64,000 bases of DNA from Rubrivivax sp. (lineage in GTDB: Bacteria; Pseudomonadota; Gammaproteobacteria; Burkholderiales; Burkholderiaceae_C): positions 1 to 64,000 of the forward strand of contig JAHBZS010000015.1 of the NCBI GenBank assembly GCA_019635285.1, given 5' to 3'. The notes below the pieces were generated by a model. It was not told the origin of the DNA. It was given only the letters and a program-made list of their open reading frames with translations, and ran no database searches. The position numbers and the translations under genes are program-made. The first letter of the stretch is position 1. The number at the start of each line of letters is the position of its first letter. Below are positions 45,427 to 54,092 of the stretch, piece after piece.

Positions 45427-46698
45427 ATGAACTCGAACTACCTCGCGCAAACTCTGGACCTGCCCAAGCGCGCCGTCGCGCTGGTGCTGGCCGGCGGCCG
45501 TGGCAGCCGGCTGCACAACCTGACCGACAGCCGCGCCAAGCCGGCGGTGTACTTCGGCGGCAAGTTCCGCATCATCGACTTCGCGCTGAGCAACTGCCTG
45601 AACTCCGGCATCCGGCGCATCGGCGTGATCACGCAGTACAAGAGCCACAGCCTGCTGCGCCACCTGCAGCGCGGCTGGGCCTTCATGAAGACCGAGATGA
45701 ACGAGTTCGTCGACCTGCTGCCCGCGCAGCAGCGCATGGACGAAGAGAGCTGGTACCGCGGCACGGCGGACGCGGTGTCGCAGAACCAGGACATCATCGA
45801 CAGCTACGAGGCCGACTACGTGATCGTGCTGGCCGGCGACCATGTCTACAAGATGAACTATGCGCTGATGCTCGCCGACCACGCGGCGCAGGGGCGCCCC
45901 TGCACCGTGGGCTGCATCGAGGTGCCGCGCAGCGAGGCCAGCGCCTTCGGCGTGATGGCCGTGGACGAGCAGCGGCGCATCACCGCCTTCGTCGAGAAGC
46001 CGATCGACCCGCCGGCCATGCCGGGCAAGCCGGACCGCTCTTTGGCCAGCATGGGCATCTACATCTTCGATGCCAAGTTCCTGTACCAGGAGCTCAAGCG
46101 CGACATGTCCGACCCGAACTCCAGCCACGACTTCGGCAAGGACATCATCCCGCGCGCCGTGCGCGAAGGCAATGCCGTGGCGCACCCGTTCGCGATGAGC
46201 TGCGTGGGTACCAAGCCCGGCCAGGAGCCTTATTGGCGTGACGTCGGCACCATCGACGCGTACTGGGACGCGAACATCGACCTGACGGCCACCGACCCGC
46301 TGCTCAACATGTACGACACGCAGTGGCCGATCATCACCTACCAGCCGCAGCTGCCGCCGGCGAAGTTCGTGCACAACCAGGACGACCGGCGCGGCATGGC
46401 CATCGAGTCGCTGACCTCGGGGGGCTGCATCATCTCCGGCCGCGTGTTCCGCTCGGTGCTGTTTTCCAGCGTGCGCGTGCACTCGTACTCGACGGTCAAC
46501 TGGTCGGTGCTGCTGCCGCTGGTGCAGGTGGGGCGCGGCGTGCGCCTGAACCGCGTCGTCGTCGACCGTGGCTGCGAGTTGCCCGACGGCATGGTCATCG
46601 GCGAAGACCCGGTCGAGGACGCGCGGCGTTTCTATCGCACCGACAACGGCGTGACGCTGGTCACCCAGGCCATGCTCGACGCGTTGCCGCGCGCATGA
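45427..46698 (+). CDS. glgC: Glucose-1-phosphate adenylyltransferase GlgC
   Basis: A 423-residue ADP-glucose pyrophosphorylase. It has [11 protein letters not shown] near residue 20, the [16 protein letters not shown] region, GTADAV and FVEKP, and a C-terminal left-handed beta-helix. It makes ADP-glucose from glucose 1-phosphate and ATP, the committed and usually allosterically controlled step. GGGAGA precedes ATG by 6 bp. The stop overlaps glgA (ATGA). Confidence 0.96.
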   Translation: MNSNYLAQTLDLPKRAVALVLAGGRGSRLHNLTDSRAKPAVYFGGKFRIIDFALSNCLNSGIRRIGVITQYKSHSLLRHLQRGWAFMKTEMNEFVDLLPAQQRMDEESWYRGTADAVSQNQDIIDSYEADYVIVLAGDHVYKMNYALMLADHAAQGRPCTVGCIEVPRSEASAFGVMAVDEQRRITAFVEKPIDPPAMPGKPDRSLASMGIYIFDAKFLYQELKRDMSDPNSSHDFGKDIIPRAVREGNAVAHPFAMSCVGTKPGQEPYWRDVGTIDAYWDANIDLTATDPLLNMYDTQWPIITYQPQLPPAKFVHNQDDRRGMAIESLTSGGCIISGRVFRSVLFSSVRVHSYSTVNWSVLLPLVQVGRGVRLNRVVVDRGCELPDGMVIGEDPVEDARRFYRTDNGVTLVTQAMLDALPRA

Positions 46699-48167
46699 AG
46701 GTCCTGCAGGTCGGCGCCGAGATCTACCCGCTGATCAAGACCGGCGGCCTGGCCGACGTGCTGGGCGCGCTGCCGCAGGCGCTGCAGGCGCAGGGTGCGG
46801 ACGTGCGCCTGCTGCTGCCCGGGCTGCCGGGCATCATCGACGCGGTGCTGCACGCCAAGCGCGTGGCCCAGGTGGGCCCGGTGCTGGGCGCGGCGCGCGT
46901 CACCTTGCTGCTGGCGCAGATGCCCTACAGCCACTTGCCGGTGTACGTCATCGACGCGCCATTCCTGTACCGCCGCGGCGGCGGCCCGTACCAGGACCGG
47001 CGTGGCAACGAATGGGCCGACAACCTGCAGCGCTTCGGCGTGCTCGGCTGGATGGCCGCGCAGCTGGCGCAGGGCGAGCTGGACCCGGCCTGGGCACCGG
47101 AGGTCGTGCATGCGCACGACTGGCATGCGGCGATGAGCTGCGCCTACCTGCACGCCCACCCGGCCGGCACGGCAGCCTCGGTGTTCACCGTGCACAACCT
47201 GGCCTACCAGGGCTTGTTTCCGCATGACGACTGGGCGTTGCTGGGGCTGTCGTCGCGCTACATGTCGCCGGCCGCGCTGGAGTTCCACGGCCAGCTGTCG
47301 TTCATGAAGGCCGGGCTGAAGTTCGCCGACCGCGTGACCACCGTCAGCCCGACCTATGCCCGCGAGATCGCCACACCGGAATTCGGCGTGGGTCTGGAAG
47401 GCGTGATCCGCGGCCGCGGTGCGGACGTGTCGGGCATCCTCAACGGCATCGACACCAAGGTCTGGGACCCGAGCGCGGATGCGGCGCTGGCGCAGCGCTA
47501 CAGCGCCGAACAGCCCGCCGGCAAGGCGGCCTGCAAGGCCGCGCTGCAGGCGCAGTTCGGCCTGGCGCCCGAGCCGGCCACCCCGCTGCTCGGCGTGGTG
47601 TCGCGGCTGACGTCGCAGAAGGGCCTGGACCTGGTGCTGTCGGTGCTGCCGGAGGTCGTGCGCATGGGCGGGCAGCTGGTGGTGCAGGGCACCGGCGACA
47701 GCGCGCTGGAAGCCGCCTTCCGCATGGCCGCCGACGCGCACCCGGGCCGCGTCGGCGTGCTGCTGGGCTACGACGAGAACGGCGCACACCGGCTGATCGC
47801 CGGCGCCGACATGATCCTGGTGCCGTCGCGCTTCGAGCCCTGCGGGCTGACGCAGATGTACGGCCTGCGCTACGGCACGGTGCCGGTGGTGCGGCGCGTC
47901 GGCGGCCTGGCCGACACGGTGCGCGACGCCGGCGCCGACGCAAGCGCCGGCAATGGCTTCGTCTTCGAAGGCGCCCAGCCGGACGCGCTGCGCGAGGCGA
48001 TTGCGCGCGCCTTTGCGCAGTACCGCGCCAAGCCGGGCTGGGCCCAGCTGATGCGGGTGGGCATGGGCGAGCAGCTGTCCTGGGAAGGGCCGGCGCGCCA
48101 GTACATGGCGCTGTACGAGCAGGCGACCGGCGCGCGGCGCGAAGTGCGGCAGCGTGACATCGACTGA
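46695..48167 (+). CDS. glgA: Glycogen synthase GlgA
   Basis: A 490-residue GT5 synthase with the ADP-glucose-binding [13 protein letters not shown] near the N-terminus and the C-terminal GT-B motif [16 protein letters not shown]. It elongates glycogen using ADP-glucose. The ATG overlaps the glgC stop, so the two biosynthetic genes form a coupled pair opposite the glgP operon. Confidence 0.96.
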   Translation: MKVLQVGAEIYPLIKTGGLADVLGALPQALQAQGADVRLLLPGLPGIIDAVLHAKRVAQVGPVLGAARVTLLLAQMPYSHLPVYVIDAPFLYRRGGGPYQDRRGNEWADNLQRFGVLGWMAAQLAQGELDPAWAPEVVHAHDWHAAMSCAYLHAHPAGTAASVFTVHNLAYQGLFPHDDWALLGLSSRYMSPAALEFHGQLSFMKAGLKFADRVTTVSPTYAREIATPEFGVGLEGVIRGRGADVSGILNGIDTKVWDPSADAALAQRYSAEQPAGKAACKAALQAQFGLAPEPATPLLGVVSRLTSQKGLDLVLSVLPEVVRMGGQLVVQGTGDSALEAAFRMAADAHPGRVGVLLGYDENGAHRLIAGADMILVPSRFEPCGLTQMYGLRYGTVPVVRRVGGLADTVRDAGADASAGNGFVFEGAQPDALREAIARAFAQYRAKPGWAQLMRVGMGEQLSWEGPARQYMALYEQATGARREVRQRDID

Positions 48168-48168
48168 G

Positions 48169-48188
48169 GGCTGCGGCTGGCCGCAGCC
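48169..48188 (+). terminator. Hairpin after glgA
   Basis: GGCTGCGG-CTGG-CCGCAGCC is a perfect 8-bp stem starting one base after the glgA stop. No T run follows, so it may act with Rho or as a 3'-end stabiliser. Confidence 0.45.
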
Positions 48189-48570
48189 GGCTCAGGCGCC
48201 TTGCGTCTGCGTGGCGTCGGTCGAGCGTAGAGTCTCCTTGACCACGTAGTACTCCATGCACATGCCAGCGAGCCATCGTTGGCCCTTGAACTTCCAGGGC
48301 GGCGATGAAGCGACGGAGGGGCAGTATGAAGGGAACGAGCCGGACGACCGGTTCAGTCGGATGGCGCGACAAGCGAAGTCTTTGAGATTGAGGCGCGCTG
48401 CGGCATGTACGCGGCCTGCTCGCCGGTCTATGAGACGGTCATCGCGGAATTTAAGCGCGCTGTGCTTGCAACGAGATAGCTACTGCGCAGCGTCGCCTTT
48501 CCGGTTTATGTGGTTGCTTGTGGGACAAGAGCCAAAGACTGCCTGAAGGACCGGGTAGGACACTACGGTC
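48189..48570. other. Gene-poor region with decayed reading frames
   Basis: About 380 bp of noticeably lower GC than the flanks between glgA and tRNA-Ser, with no intact gene that I can support. A plus-strand frame at 48360-48479 reads as plausible protein (EVFEIEARCGMYAACSPVYE) and ends in a TAG, but has no start or upstream continuation. A 19-codon frame at 48326-48385 with GGAGG before its ATG overlaps it. This looks like the remnant of a gene or an acquired piece next to a tRNA; the family is not recognised. Confidence 0.45.
48360..48479 (+). pseudogene. Possible C-terminal gene fragment
   Basis: About 39 codons ending at TAG 48477-48479, with balanced amino-acid composition (Glu, Phe, Tyr, Cys, Val) unlike the Arg/Ala/Pro-rich shadow translations elsewhere in the window. 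No start codon or ribosome-binding site in frame, so if it was a gene the 5' part is lost or frameshifted. Family not recognised. Confidence 0.3.
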
Positions 48571-48661
48571 TGGCGGAGGGAGCGGGATTCGAACCCGCGG
48601 GGGGCTGTTAACCCCCACACGCTTTCCAGGCGTGCGACTTAAACCGCTCATCCATCCCTCC
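48571..48661 (-). tRNA. tRNA-Ser (anticodon GGA)
   Basis: A complete 91-nt class II tRNA on the minus strand. Acceptor GGAGGGA pairs with TCCCTCC, then G and encoded CCA. Anticodon stem CACGC/GCGTG with loop CTGGAAA gives anticodon GGA. A long variable arm (GGGGG...CCCCC) and T arm CGGGTTCGAATCCCG follow. Reads TCC and TCT codons. Confidence 0.97.
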
Positions 48662-48690
48662 GCGGGAAGGGCAGGATTCTAGTCGCGGAC

Positions 48691-49071
48691 TCAGGCCCCT
48701 TCCGCAGGCGCCGCGGCAGCGCGGCGCAGCCAATCCAGCAGCACGTATTCCAGCGCGCGCTCGTGCGTGCATTCCAGCACGACCGGCGGCGCGTAGCCGG
48801 CCTCGTAGGCCTCGCGCCAGCGCAGCGCGCACACGCACCATCGGTCACCGGGCTTCAGGCCGGGAAAGCGCGCGTCGGGCCGCGGCGTGATCAGGTCGTT
48901 GCCGCGCTCCATCTGGTGGTTCAGAAAGGCCGGCGTCATGCGTGCGCAGACCACGTGGCTGCCGGCGTCGTGGTCGTCGGTGTGGCAGCAGCCGTCGCGC
49001 AGCCAGCCGGTCAACGGGTCGAAGGAGCAGGGCACCAGCGGCGTGCCCAGCACGTTGCGCGCCGGCTTCAC
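48691..49071 (-). CDS. DUF2237 family protein
   Basis: A 126-residue protein of the DUF2237 family, with NVLGTPLVPCSFDPLTGWLR at the start, a Cys/His-rich DGCCHTDDHDAGSHVVCA, and GDRWCVCALRW near 85. The Cys and His residues could bind metal, but no function is established. Start is GTG 49071, overlapping the SPFH gene stop as GTGA. Last gene of the NfeD-SPFH-DUF2237 operon. It ends 30 bp before tRNA-Ser. Confidence 0.85.
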   Translation of the reverse strand: MKPARNVLGTPLVPCSFDPLTGWLRDGCCHTDDHDAGSHVVCARMTPAFLNHQMERGNDLITPRPDARFPGLKPGDRWCVCALRWREAYEAGYAPPVVLECTHERALEYVLLDWLRRAAAAPAEGA

Positions 49072-49982
49072 TTGGTGGCGCCGCCGGGCTTGATCAAGGC
49101 CATCGCGGTGCCGATCAGCGCCGACACCTCGGTCATGTTGCCGGGCACGATCATGGTGTTGTTCTTCTGGGCCAGCTGCGCGTAGGCCTCGACCGCCTTC
49201 TCGGCCACTTTCAGCTGCACGGCCTGCTCGCCGCCGGGCGAGCGGATGGCTTCGGCCACCTTGCGGATGGCGTCGGCGGTGGCCTCGGCCACCGCGACGA
49301 TGGCCGCCGCCTCGCCCTGCGCGGTGTTGATCTCGGCCTGCTTCTCGCCTTCGCTCTTGGCGATGAAGGCGGCGCGTGCGCCCTCGGCCAGGTTGATCTG
49401 CTCCTGGCGCCGGCCCTCGCTGGCGGCGATGAGCGCGCGCTTCTCGCGCTCGGCGGTGATCTGCGCCTGCATGCTGCGCAGGATCTCGGCCGGCGGCGTC
49501 AGGTCCTTGATCTCGTAGCGCAGCACCTTCACGCCCCAGTTCAGCGCCGCTTCGTCCAGCGCCGCCACGACCGAGGCGTTGATGATCTCGCGCTCCTCGA
49601 AGGTCTTGTCGAGCTCCATCTTGCCGATGACGCTGCGCAAGGTGGTCTGCGCCAGTTGCGTGATGGCGAAGACGTAGTTGCTGGAGCCGTAGCTGGCGCG
49701 CATCGGGTCGGTCACCTGGTAGTAGATGACGCCGTCCACCTGCAGCTGGGTGTTGTCCTTGGTGATGCACACCTGGCTGGGCACGTCCATCGGCACTTCC
49801 TTCAGCGAATGCCGGTAGGCAACGCGCTCGATGAAGGGGATCAGGAACTTCAGGCCCGGTGTCAGCACGCGGTCGAACTTGCCCAGCCGCTCGACCACCC
49901 AGGCGTTCTGCTGGGGCACGATCTTGAAGGTCTGCCAGACGAAGACGACGGCGATGATCAAGAAGACGATGGCGACTTCCAT
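49068..49982 (-). CDS. SPFH/Band 7 membrane protein (QmcA-like)
   Basis: A 304-residue stomatin/prohibitin-type protein: an N-terminal membrane anchor (VAIVFLIIAVVFVWQTF), the SPFH domain (about 25-190), then a long Ala/Glu/Lys-rich coiled coil and a C-terminal hydrophobic patch. Such proteins form ring oligomers and often pair with NfeD, as here (15 bp downstream of nfeD). Start ATG 49982 is preferred over GTG 49988 because GGAAGAG is correctly spaced. Likely role: membrane microdomain or protease control. Confidence 0.9.
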   Translation of the reverse strand: MEVAIVFLIIAVVFVWQTFKIVPQQNAWVVERLGKFDRVLTPGLKFLIPFIERVAYRHSLKEVPMDVPSQVCITKDNTQLQVDGVIYYQVTDPMRASYGSSNYVFAITQLAQTTLRSVIGKMELDKTFEEREIINASVVAALDEAALNWGVKVLRYEIKDLTPPAEILRSMQAQITAEREKRALIAASEGRRQEQINLAEGARAAFIAKSEGEKQAEINTAQGEAAAIVAVAEATADAIRKVAEAIRSPGGEQAVQLKVAEKAVEAYAQLAQKNNTMIVPGNMTEVSALIGTAMALIKPGGATK

Positions 49983-49997
49983 GGGCACTCTTCCAGG

Positions 49998-50435
49998 CTA
50001 GTGGGTGGCGGGGGCGACGATCAGCCGGTTGCCCTGCACGGCGACGATGACATGCGGCCCTGGCATGGGCACGCCCGGCCCGCGGTACTCGGCATTCCAG
50101 GCGCTGCCGCGGTAGCTGACGCGGGCGGCGCCTTGCGCGTCCCAGGCGTCCACCTGCAGCGTCTGGCCGATGTCCAGGTTGGCATCGCGGTTGTATTCGA
50201 TGGGCTCGGAGCGGGGCGCGCGGGCGCGCCGGTAGTGCCACAGCGCGGTGGTGCCGGCGCCGACGATGGCGGCGACGAACAGCTGCGTCGTATCGCTCGC
50301 GCCCAGGTGCGAGGCCAGCGCGCCGGCCACGCAGCCCAGCGCCAGCATCAGCATGTAGAAGCTGCCGATGAAAAGCTCCGCCACCACCAGCAGGCCGGCG
50401 ATCAGCCACCACCAGGTCGGCGCGCCGAGGTTCAT
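49998..50435 (-). CDS. NfeD-family membrane protein
   Basis: A 145-residue short NfeD: two or three hydrophobic helices in the first 75 residues (WWWLIAGLLVVAELFIGSF) and a C-terminal OB-fold domain (about 85-145) with GQTLQVDAWDAQGAARVSYRG-type strands. It lacks the ClpP-like protease domain of long NfeD. NfeD proteins partner with SPFH proteins, encoded next. Start ATG 50435 chosen for the hydrophobic N-terminus. Confidence 0.88.
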   Translation of the reverse strand: MNLGAPTWWWLIAGLLVVAELFIGSFYMLMLALGCVAGALASHLGASDTTQLFVAAIVGAGTTALWHYRRARAPRSEPIEYNRDANLDIGQTLQVDAWDAQGAARVSYRGSAWNAEYRGPGVPMPGPHVIVAVQGNRLIVAPATH

Positions 50436-50539
50436 CGTTGTCGTCCGTTCACAAAGTCTGCGAGCCCAGTGTAGCGACACACGGGTGGCACACGCTGCGG
50501 CCTACACTTCGCGTCTTTCGATTCGGCCCGCCCCCTGAC

Positions 50540-52798
50540 ATGCAGCGCTTCCATTTCCCCATCGTCATCATCGACGAGGACTACCGCTCGGAGAACACCT
50601 CGGGCCTGGGCATCCGCGCACTGGCCCAGGCCATCGAGAAGGAAGGCTTCGAGGTGCTGGGCAACACCAGCTACGGCGACCTGAGCCAGTTCGCGCAGCA
50701 GCAAAGCCGCGCCAGCGCCTTCATCCTGTCGATCGACGACGAGGAATTCAAGGGCGGCCCCGAGCTGGACCCGGCGGTGCTGAACCTGCGCAAGTTCATC
50801 CAGGAGATCCGCCGCAAGAACGCCGACATCCCGATCTACGTCTACGGCGAGACGCGCACCAGCCAGCACATCCCCAACGACATCCTGCGCGAGCTGCACG
50901 GCTTCATCCACATGTTCGAGGACACGCCGGAGTTCGTGGCGCGCCACATCATCCGCGAGGCCAAGAGCTACCTGGACGGGCTGGCGCCGCCGTTCTTCAA
51001 GGAGCTGATGGACTATGCGCAGGACGGCTCCTACAGCTGGCACTGCCCGGGGCACTCGGGCGGGGTGGCGTTCCTGAAGAGCCCGGTGGGCCACATGTTC
51101 CACCAGTTCTTCGGCGAGAACATGCTGCGCGCCGACGTCTGCAACGCGGTGGAGGAACTGGGCCAGCTGCTCGACCACACCGGCCCGGTGGCGCAGAGCG
51201 AGCGCAACGCGGCACGCATCTTCAATGCCGACCATTGTTTCTTCGTCACCAACGGCACCAGCACCAGCAACAAGATGGTCTGGCACCACACGGTGGCGCC
51301 GGGCGACGTGGTGGTGGTCGACCGCAACTGCCACAAGAGCATCCTGCACAGCATCATCATGACCGGCGCGGTGCCGGTGTTCCTGCGGCCCACGCGCAAC
51401 CACTACGGCATCATCGGGCCGATCCCCGAGTCGGAGTTCGCCCCCGAAGCCATCCGCCAGAAGATCGCCGCCAACCCGCTGCTCGCCGGCGTCGATGCCA
51501 AGAAGGCGCAGCCGCGCATCCTGACCCTGACGCAGAGCACCTACGACGGCGTGCTCTACAACACCGAGACCATCAAGCACGCGCTCGACGGCTACATCGA
51601 CACGCTGCATTTCGACGAGGCCTGGCTGCCGCACGCCGCCTTCCACCCGTTCTACGGCCAGTTCCATGCCATGGGGCGCAAGCGGCCGCGGCCCAAGAAC
51701 CAGCTGGTCTTTGCCACGCAGAGCACGCACAAGCTGCTGGCCGGCATCAGCCAGGCGAGCCAGGTGCTGGTGCAGGACGCGCAAAACCGCAAGCTGGACC
51801 GGCACCTGTTCAACGAGGCCTACCTGATGCACACCAGCACCAGCCCGCAGTACGCCATCATCGCCAGCTGCGACGTGTCGGCGGCGATGATGGAGGCGCC
51901 CGGCGGCACCGCGCTGGTGGAAGAGAGCATCGCCGAGGCGCTGGACTTCCGCCGCGCCATGCGCAAGGTGGACAAGGAATACGGCCGCGACTGGTGGTTC
52001 AAGGTCTGGGGGCCGGACAAGCTGGCGGCCGAGGGCATCGGCCGTGCCGAAGACTGGGAGCTGAAGGCGGGCGACAAGTGGCACGGCTTCGGCGACCTGG
52101 CGCCGGGCTTCAACCTGCTCGACCCGATCAAGAGCACGATCATCACGCCCGGGCTGGACGTGTCGGGCAAGTTCGCCAAGACCGGCATTCCCGCGGCCAT
52201 CGTCACCAAGTACCTGGCCGAACACGGCATCGTGGTGGAGAAGACCGGGCTGTATTCGTTCTTCATCATGTTCACCATCGGCATCACCAAGGGCCGCTGG
52301 AACACGCTGCTCACCGCGCTGCAGCAGTTCAAGGACGATTACGACCGCAACGCAGCGATGTGGCGTGTGTTGCCGGAGTTCTGCGCCGCCCACCCGCGCT
52401 ATGAACGCACGGGGCTGCGCGACCTGTGCCAGAGCATCCACGAGGCCTACGCCAAGGGCGACATCGCGCGGCTGACCACCGAGATGTACCTGTCGGACCT
52501 GGAGCCGGCGATGAAGCCCAGCGACGCCTTCGCGCGCATTGCCCACCGCGAGACCGAGCGCGTGGGCATCGACGCGCTGGAAGGTCGCATCACCACCAGC
52601 CTGCTGACGCCCTATCCCCCGGGCATCCCGTTGCTGATACCGGGCGAGCGCTTCAACCGCAAGATCGTCGACTTCCTGCGCTTCACGCGCCAGTTCAACG
52701 CGGCCTTCCCCGGCTTCGACACCGACGTGCACGGCCTGGTCGAGGAAGAGGCGCCGGACGGTGCCGGCCGGCGCTACTTCGTCGACTGCGTGCGCTAG
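50540..52798 (+). CDS. Arginine/lysine/ornithine decarboxylase (PLP, fold type I)
   Basis: A 752-residue large-family basic amino-acid decarboxylase: an N-terminal receiver-like wing domain (about 1-130), the PLP domain with SWHCPGHSGGVAF, DRNCHKSILH and the PLP lysine in ATQSTHKLLAG, and a C-terminal domain ending in YFVDCVR. It removes CO2 from Arg, Lys or Orn to give the polyamine or diamine; which of the three cannot be read from the sequence. Divergent from nfeD by 104 bp. A 266-bp palindromic element follows 12 bp after its stop. Confidence 0.92.
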   Translation: MQRFHFPIVIIDEDYRSENTSGLGIRALAQAIEKEGFEVLGNTSYGDLSQFAQQQSRASAFILSIDDEEFKGGPELDPAVLNLRKFIQEIRRKNADIPIYVYGETRTSQHIPNDILRELHGFIHMFEDTPEFVARHIIREAKSYLDGLAPPFFKELMDYAQDGSYSWHCPGHSGGVAFLKSPVGHMFHQFFGENMLRADVCNAVEELGQLLDHTGPVAQSERNAARIFNADHCFFVTNGTSTSNKMVWHHTVAPGDVVVVDRNCHKSILHSIIMTGAVPVFLRPTRNHYGIIGPIPESEFAPEAIRQKIAANPLLAGVDAKKAQPRILTLTQSTYDGVLYNTETIKHALDGYIDTLHFDEAWLPHAAFHPFYGQFHAMGRKRPRPKNQLVFATQSTHKLLAGISQASQVLVQDAQNRKLDRHLFNEAYLMHTSTSPQYAIIASCDVSAAMMEAPGGTALVEESIAEALDFRRAMRKVDKEYGRDWWFKVWGPDKLAAEGIGRAEDWELKAGDKWHGFGDLAPGFNLLDPIKSTIITPGLDVSGKFAKTGIPAAIVTKYLAEHGIVVEKTGLYSFFIMFTIGITKGRWNTLLTALQQFKDDYDRNAAMWRVLPEFCAAHPRYERTGLRDLCQSIHEAYAKGDIARLTTEMYLSDLEPAMKPSDAFARIAHRETERVGIDALEGRITTSLLTPYPPGIPLLIPGERFNRKIVDFLRFTRQFNAAFPGFDTDVHGLVEEEAPDGAGRRYFVDCVR

Positions 52799-52810
52799 AT
52801 GTGAAGCCAG

Positions 52811-53076
52811 GAGCCTGGGCGGCAGAGATCGGCACCCGCGCCGAGGTGGCCAAGGCCGCTGGCGTAGGCGCGTCGCGCAGCGCGGGCTCGCCGCCCGCGC
52901 AAGCGGCGCAACACCCGCCAGCGGCCTTGGGTACCTCGGCCCTTCGGGTTGGGGCTGATTCGGGCGCATGCAGCGTTGCAGCGCTTGCCCGGGCGGCGAG
53001 CCCGGGCTGCGCACTGCGCCTTGCCTGCATCCCGAATCAGCCCCAACGCGGGTGCCGATCTCTGCCGCCCAGGCTC
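52811..53076. repeat. 266-bp nested palindrome able to form a three-way junction
   Basis: Outer arms 52811-52840 and 53047-53076 are perfect 30-bp inverted repeats. Inside, arm A pairs 52841-52864 with 52916-52939 (22 of 24) and has a 7-bp tip stem CGCGGGC/GCCCGCG with loop TCGCC (52888-52892). Arm B pairs 52948-52964 with 53031-53047 (17 of 17), continues with ATGCAG/CTGCAT, and has tip CCCGGGC/GCCCGGG with loop GGCGA (52995-52999). The two loops are exact reverse complements. The element fills the gap between the decarboxylase and convergent fabI genes and may also stop transcription from both sides. Confidence 0.93.
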
Positions 53077-53087
53077 CCAGGCGGACC

Positions 53088-53873
53088 CTAAGCGTCCGGC
53101 GTGCCCATCGCCATGCGGCTGAAGCCGCCGTCGACGTAGGTGATCTCGGCGGTCATGCCGGCCGCCAGGTCCGACAGCAGGAAGGCGGCGACGTTGCCCA
53201 CGTCGTCGATGGTCACGTTGCGGCGCAGCGGGGCGGTCTTCGCAAAGGTCTCCAGCAGCTTGCCGAGATCCTTGATGCCGGAGGCAGCGAGGGTCTTGAT
53301 CGGCCCCGCCGAGATGCCGTTGACGCGGATGCCCCTGGGCCCCAGGCTGGACGCCAGGTAGCGCACGCTGGCTTCGAGCGACGCCTTGGCCAGCCCCATA
53401 GTGTTGTAGTTGGGCACGGCCCGCTCGGCGCCCAGGTAGCTCAGCGTCAGCAGCGAACTGCCCGGACGCAGCCGCGGCAGCGCCGCCTTGGCCAGCGCCG
53501 GGAAGCTGTAGGCCGAGATGTCGTGCGCGATGCGGAAGGCCTCGCGCGACAGGCCGTCGAGGAAGTCGCCGGCGATCGCCTCGCGCGGCGCAAAGCCGAT
53601 CGAATGCACAAAGCCGTCGAACTGCGGCCAGGACTGGCCCAGTGCGTCGAACAGGGCGGCGATCTGGGCGTCGTCGCCGACGTCGCAGTCGAAGATCAGG
53701 TCGCTGTCGAACTCGCGGGCGAAGTCGGCGGTGCGCTCGCGGAAACGTTCGCCGACGTAGCTGAAGGCCAGTTCCGCGCCTTCGCGCCGGCAGGCACGGG
53801 CGATGCCGTAGGCGATCGAACGGTTCGACAACAGCCCGGTGATGACCAGCTTCTTGCCAGCGAGGAATCCCAT
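53088..53873 (-). CDS. fabI: Enoyl-ACP reductase FabI
   Basis: A 261-residue Fab[21 protein letters not shown] at the N-terminus (cofactor loop), [10 protein letters not shown], and the Y-x6-K pair in [17 protein letters not shown]. It reduces enoyl-ACP with NADH, the last step of each fatty-acid elongation cycle, and is the target of triclosan-type inhibitors. Start ATG 53873 gives the normal length. This is presumably the housekeeping enzyme, distinct from the FabL-like protein at 21.3-22.1 kb. Confidence 0.95.
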   Translation of the reverse strand: MGFLAGKKLVITGLLSNRSIAYGIARACRREGAELAFSYVGERFRERTADFAREFDSDLIFDCDVGDDAQIAALFDALGQSWPQFDGFVHSIGFAPREAIAGDFLDGLSREAFRIAHDISAYSFPALAKAALPRLRPGSSLLTLSYLGAERAVPNYNTMGLAKASLEASVRYLASSLGPRGIRVNGISAGPIKTLAASGIKDLGKLLETFAKTAPLRRNVTIDDVGNVAAFLLSDLAAGMTAEITYVDGGFSRMAMGTPDA

Positions 53874-53940
53874 CTGTGTGCTCCTAGGGCCCGTCGGCAG
53901 CGGGCGGGGCGGCATTCTGGCATGCGCCCGGTGGGCGTGG

Positions 53941-53969
53941 TTGCCGGGCCTTTCACCTGAGGTTACAAT
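53941..53969 (+). promoter_or_regulatory. Promoter of rimP-nusA-infB operon
   Basis: TTGCCG (53941-53946) and TACAAT (53964-53969) are separated by 17 bp; start expected near 53976. It is the only good match in the 200-bp gap between divergent fabI and rimP. Confidence 0.6.
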
Positions 53970-53990
53970 GCGCCTTTCGCTGACACACGG

Positions 53991-54020
53991 AATGGGCGGA
54001 TCTGATCCAGCCCATTTTTT
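53991..54020 (+). terminator. Attenuator-like terminator in rimP leader
   Basis: AATGGGCGGAT-CTG-ATCC-a-GCCCATT with a run of six T (54015-54020) forms a strong hairpin about 15 nt after the predicted start and 53 bp before rimP. An intrinsic terminator between promoter and operon implies read-through control; NusA autoregulation of this operon is known in other bacteria. Confidence 0.7.
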
Positions 54021-54066
54021 ATGGCTGATTGCATTTCGCGCCGCGCACGGGTGTCGTGTGAGGTAG

Positions 54067-54092
54067 CGGCGTGATGCAACGGCGTGATGCAA
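54067..54092. repeat. 13-bp tandem repeat at the rimP start
   Basis: CGGCGTGATGCAA occurs twice in tandem (54067-54079, 54080-54092) and CGGCATG begins a third. Because 13 is not a multiple of three, only the first ATG (54074) or its GTG neighbour is in frame with rimP. Confidence 0.85.

Noticed and set aside
48256-48546. A 96-codon plus-strand ORF between glgA and tRNA-Ser
   Set aside because: Composition is Arg/Ser-rich without a family or good initiation site; another frame in the same stretch looks more protein-like but is incomplete.
48451-48841. Minus-strand ORFs across tRNA-Ser
   Set aside because: They translate the tRNA gene itself and part of the DUF2237 gene in the wrong frame.
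52811-53076. CRISPR array or integron attC site as explanation of the palindromic region
   Set aside because: There are no regularly spaced direct repeats and no cas or integrase genes; the nested inverted-repeat geometry fits neither.
52426-53960. Plus-strand ORFs through the nested palindrome and opposite fabI
   Set aside because: The palindrome explains the open frames; translations are repetitive and without motifs, and fabI is certain on the other strand.
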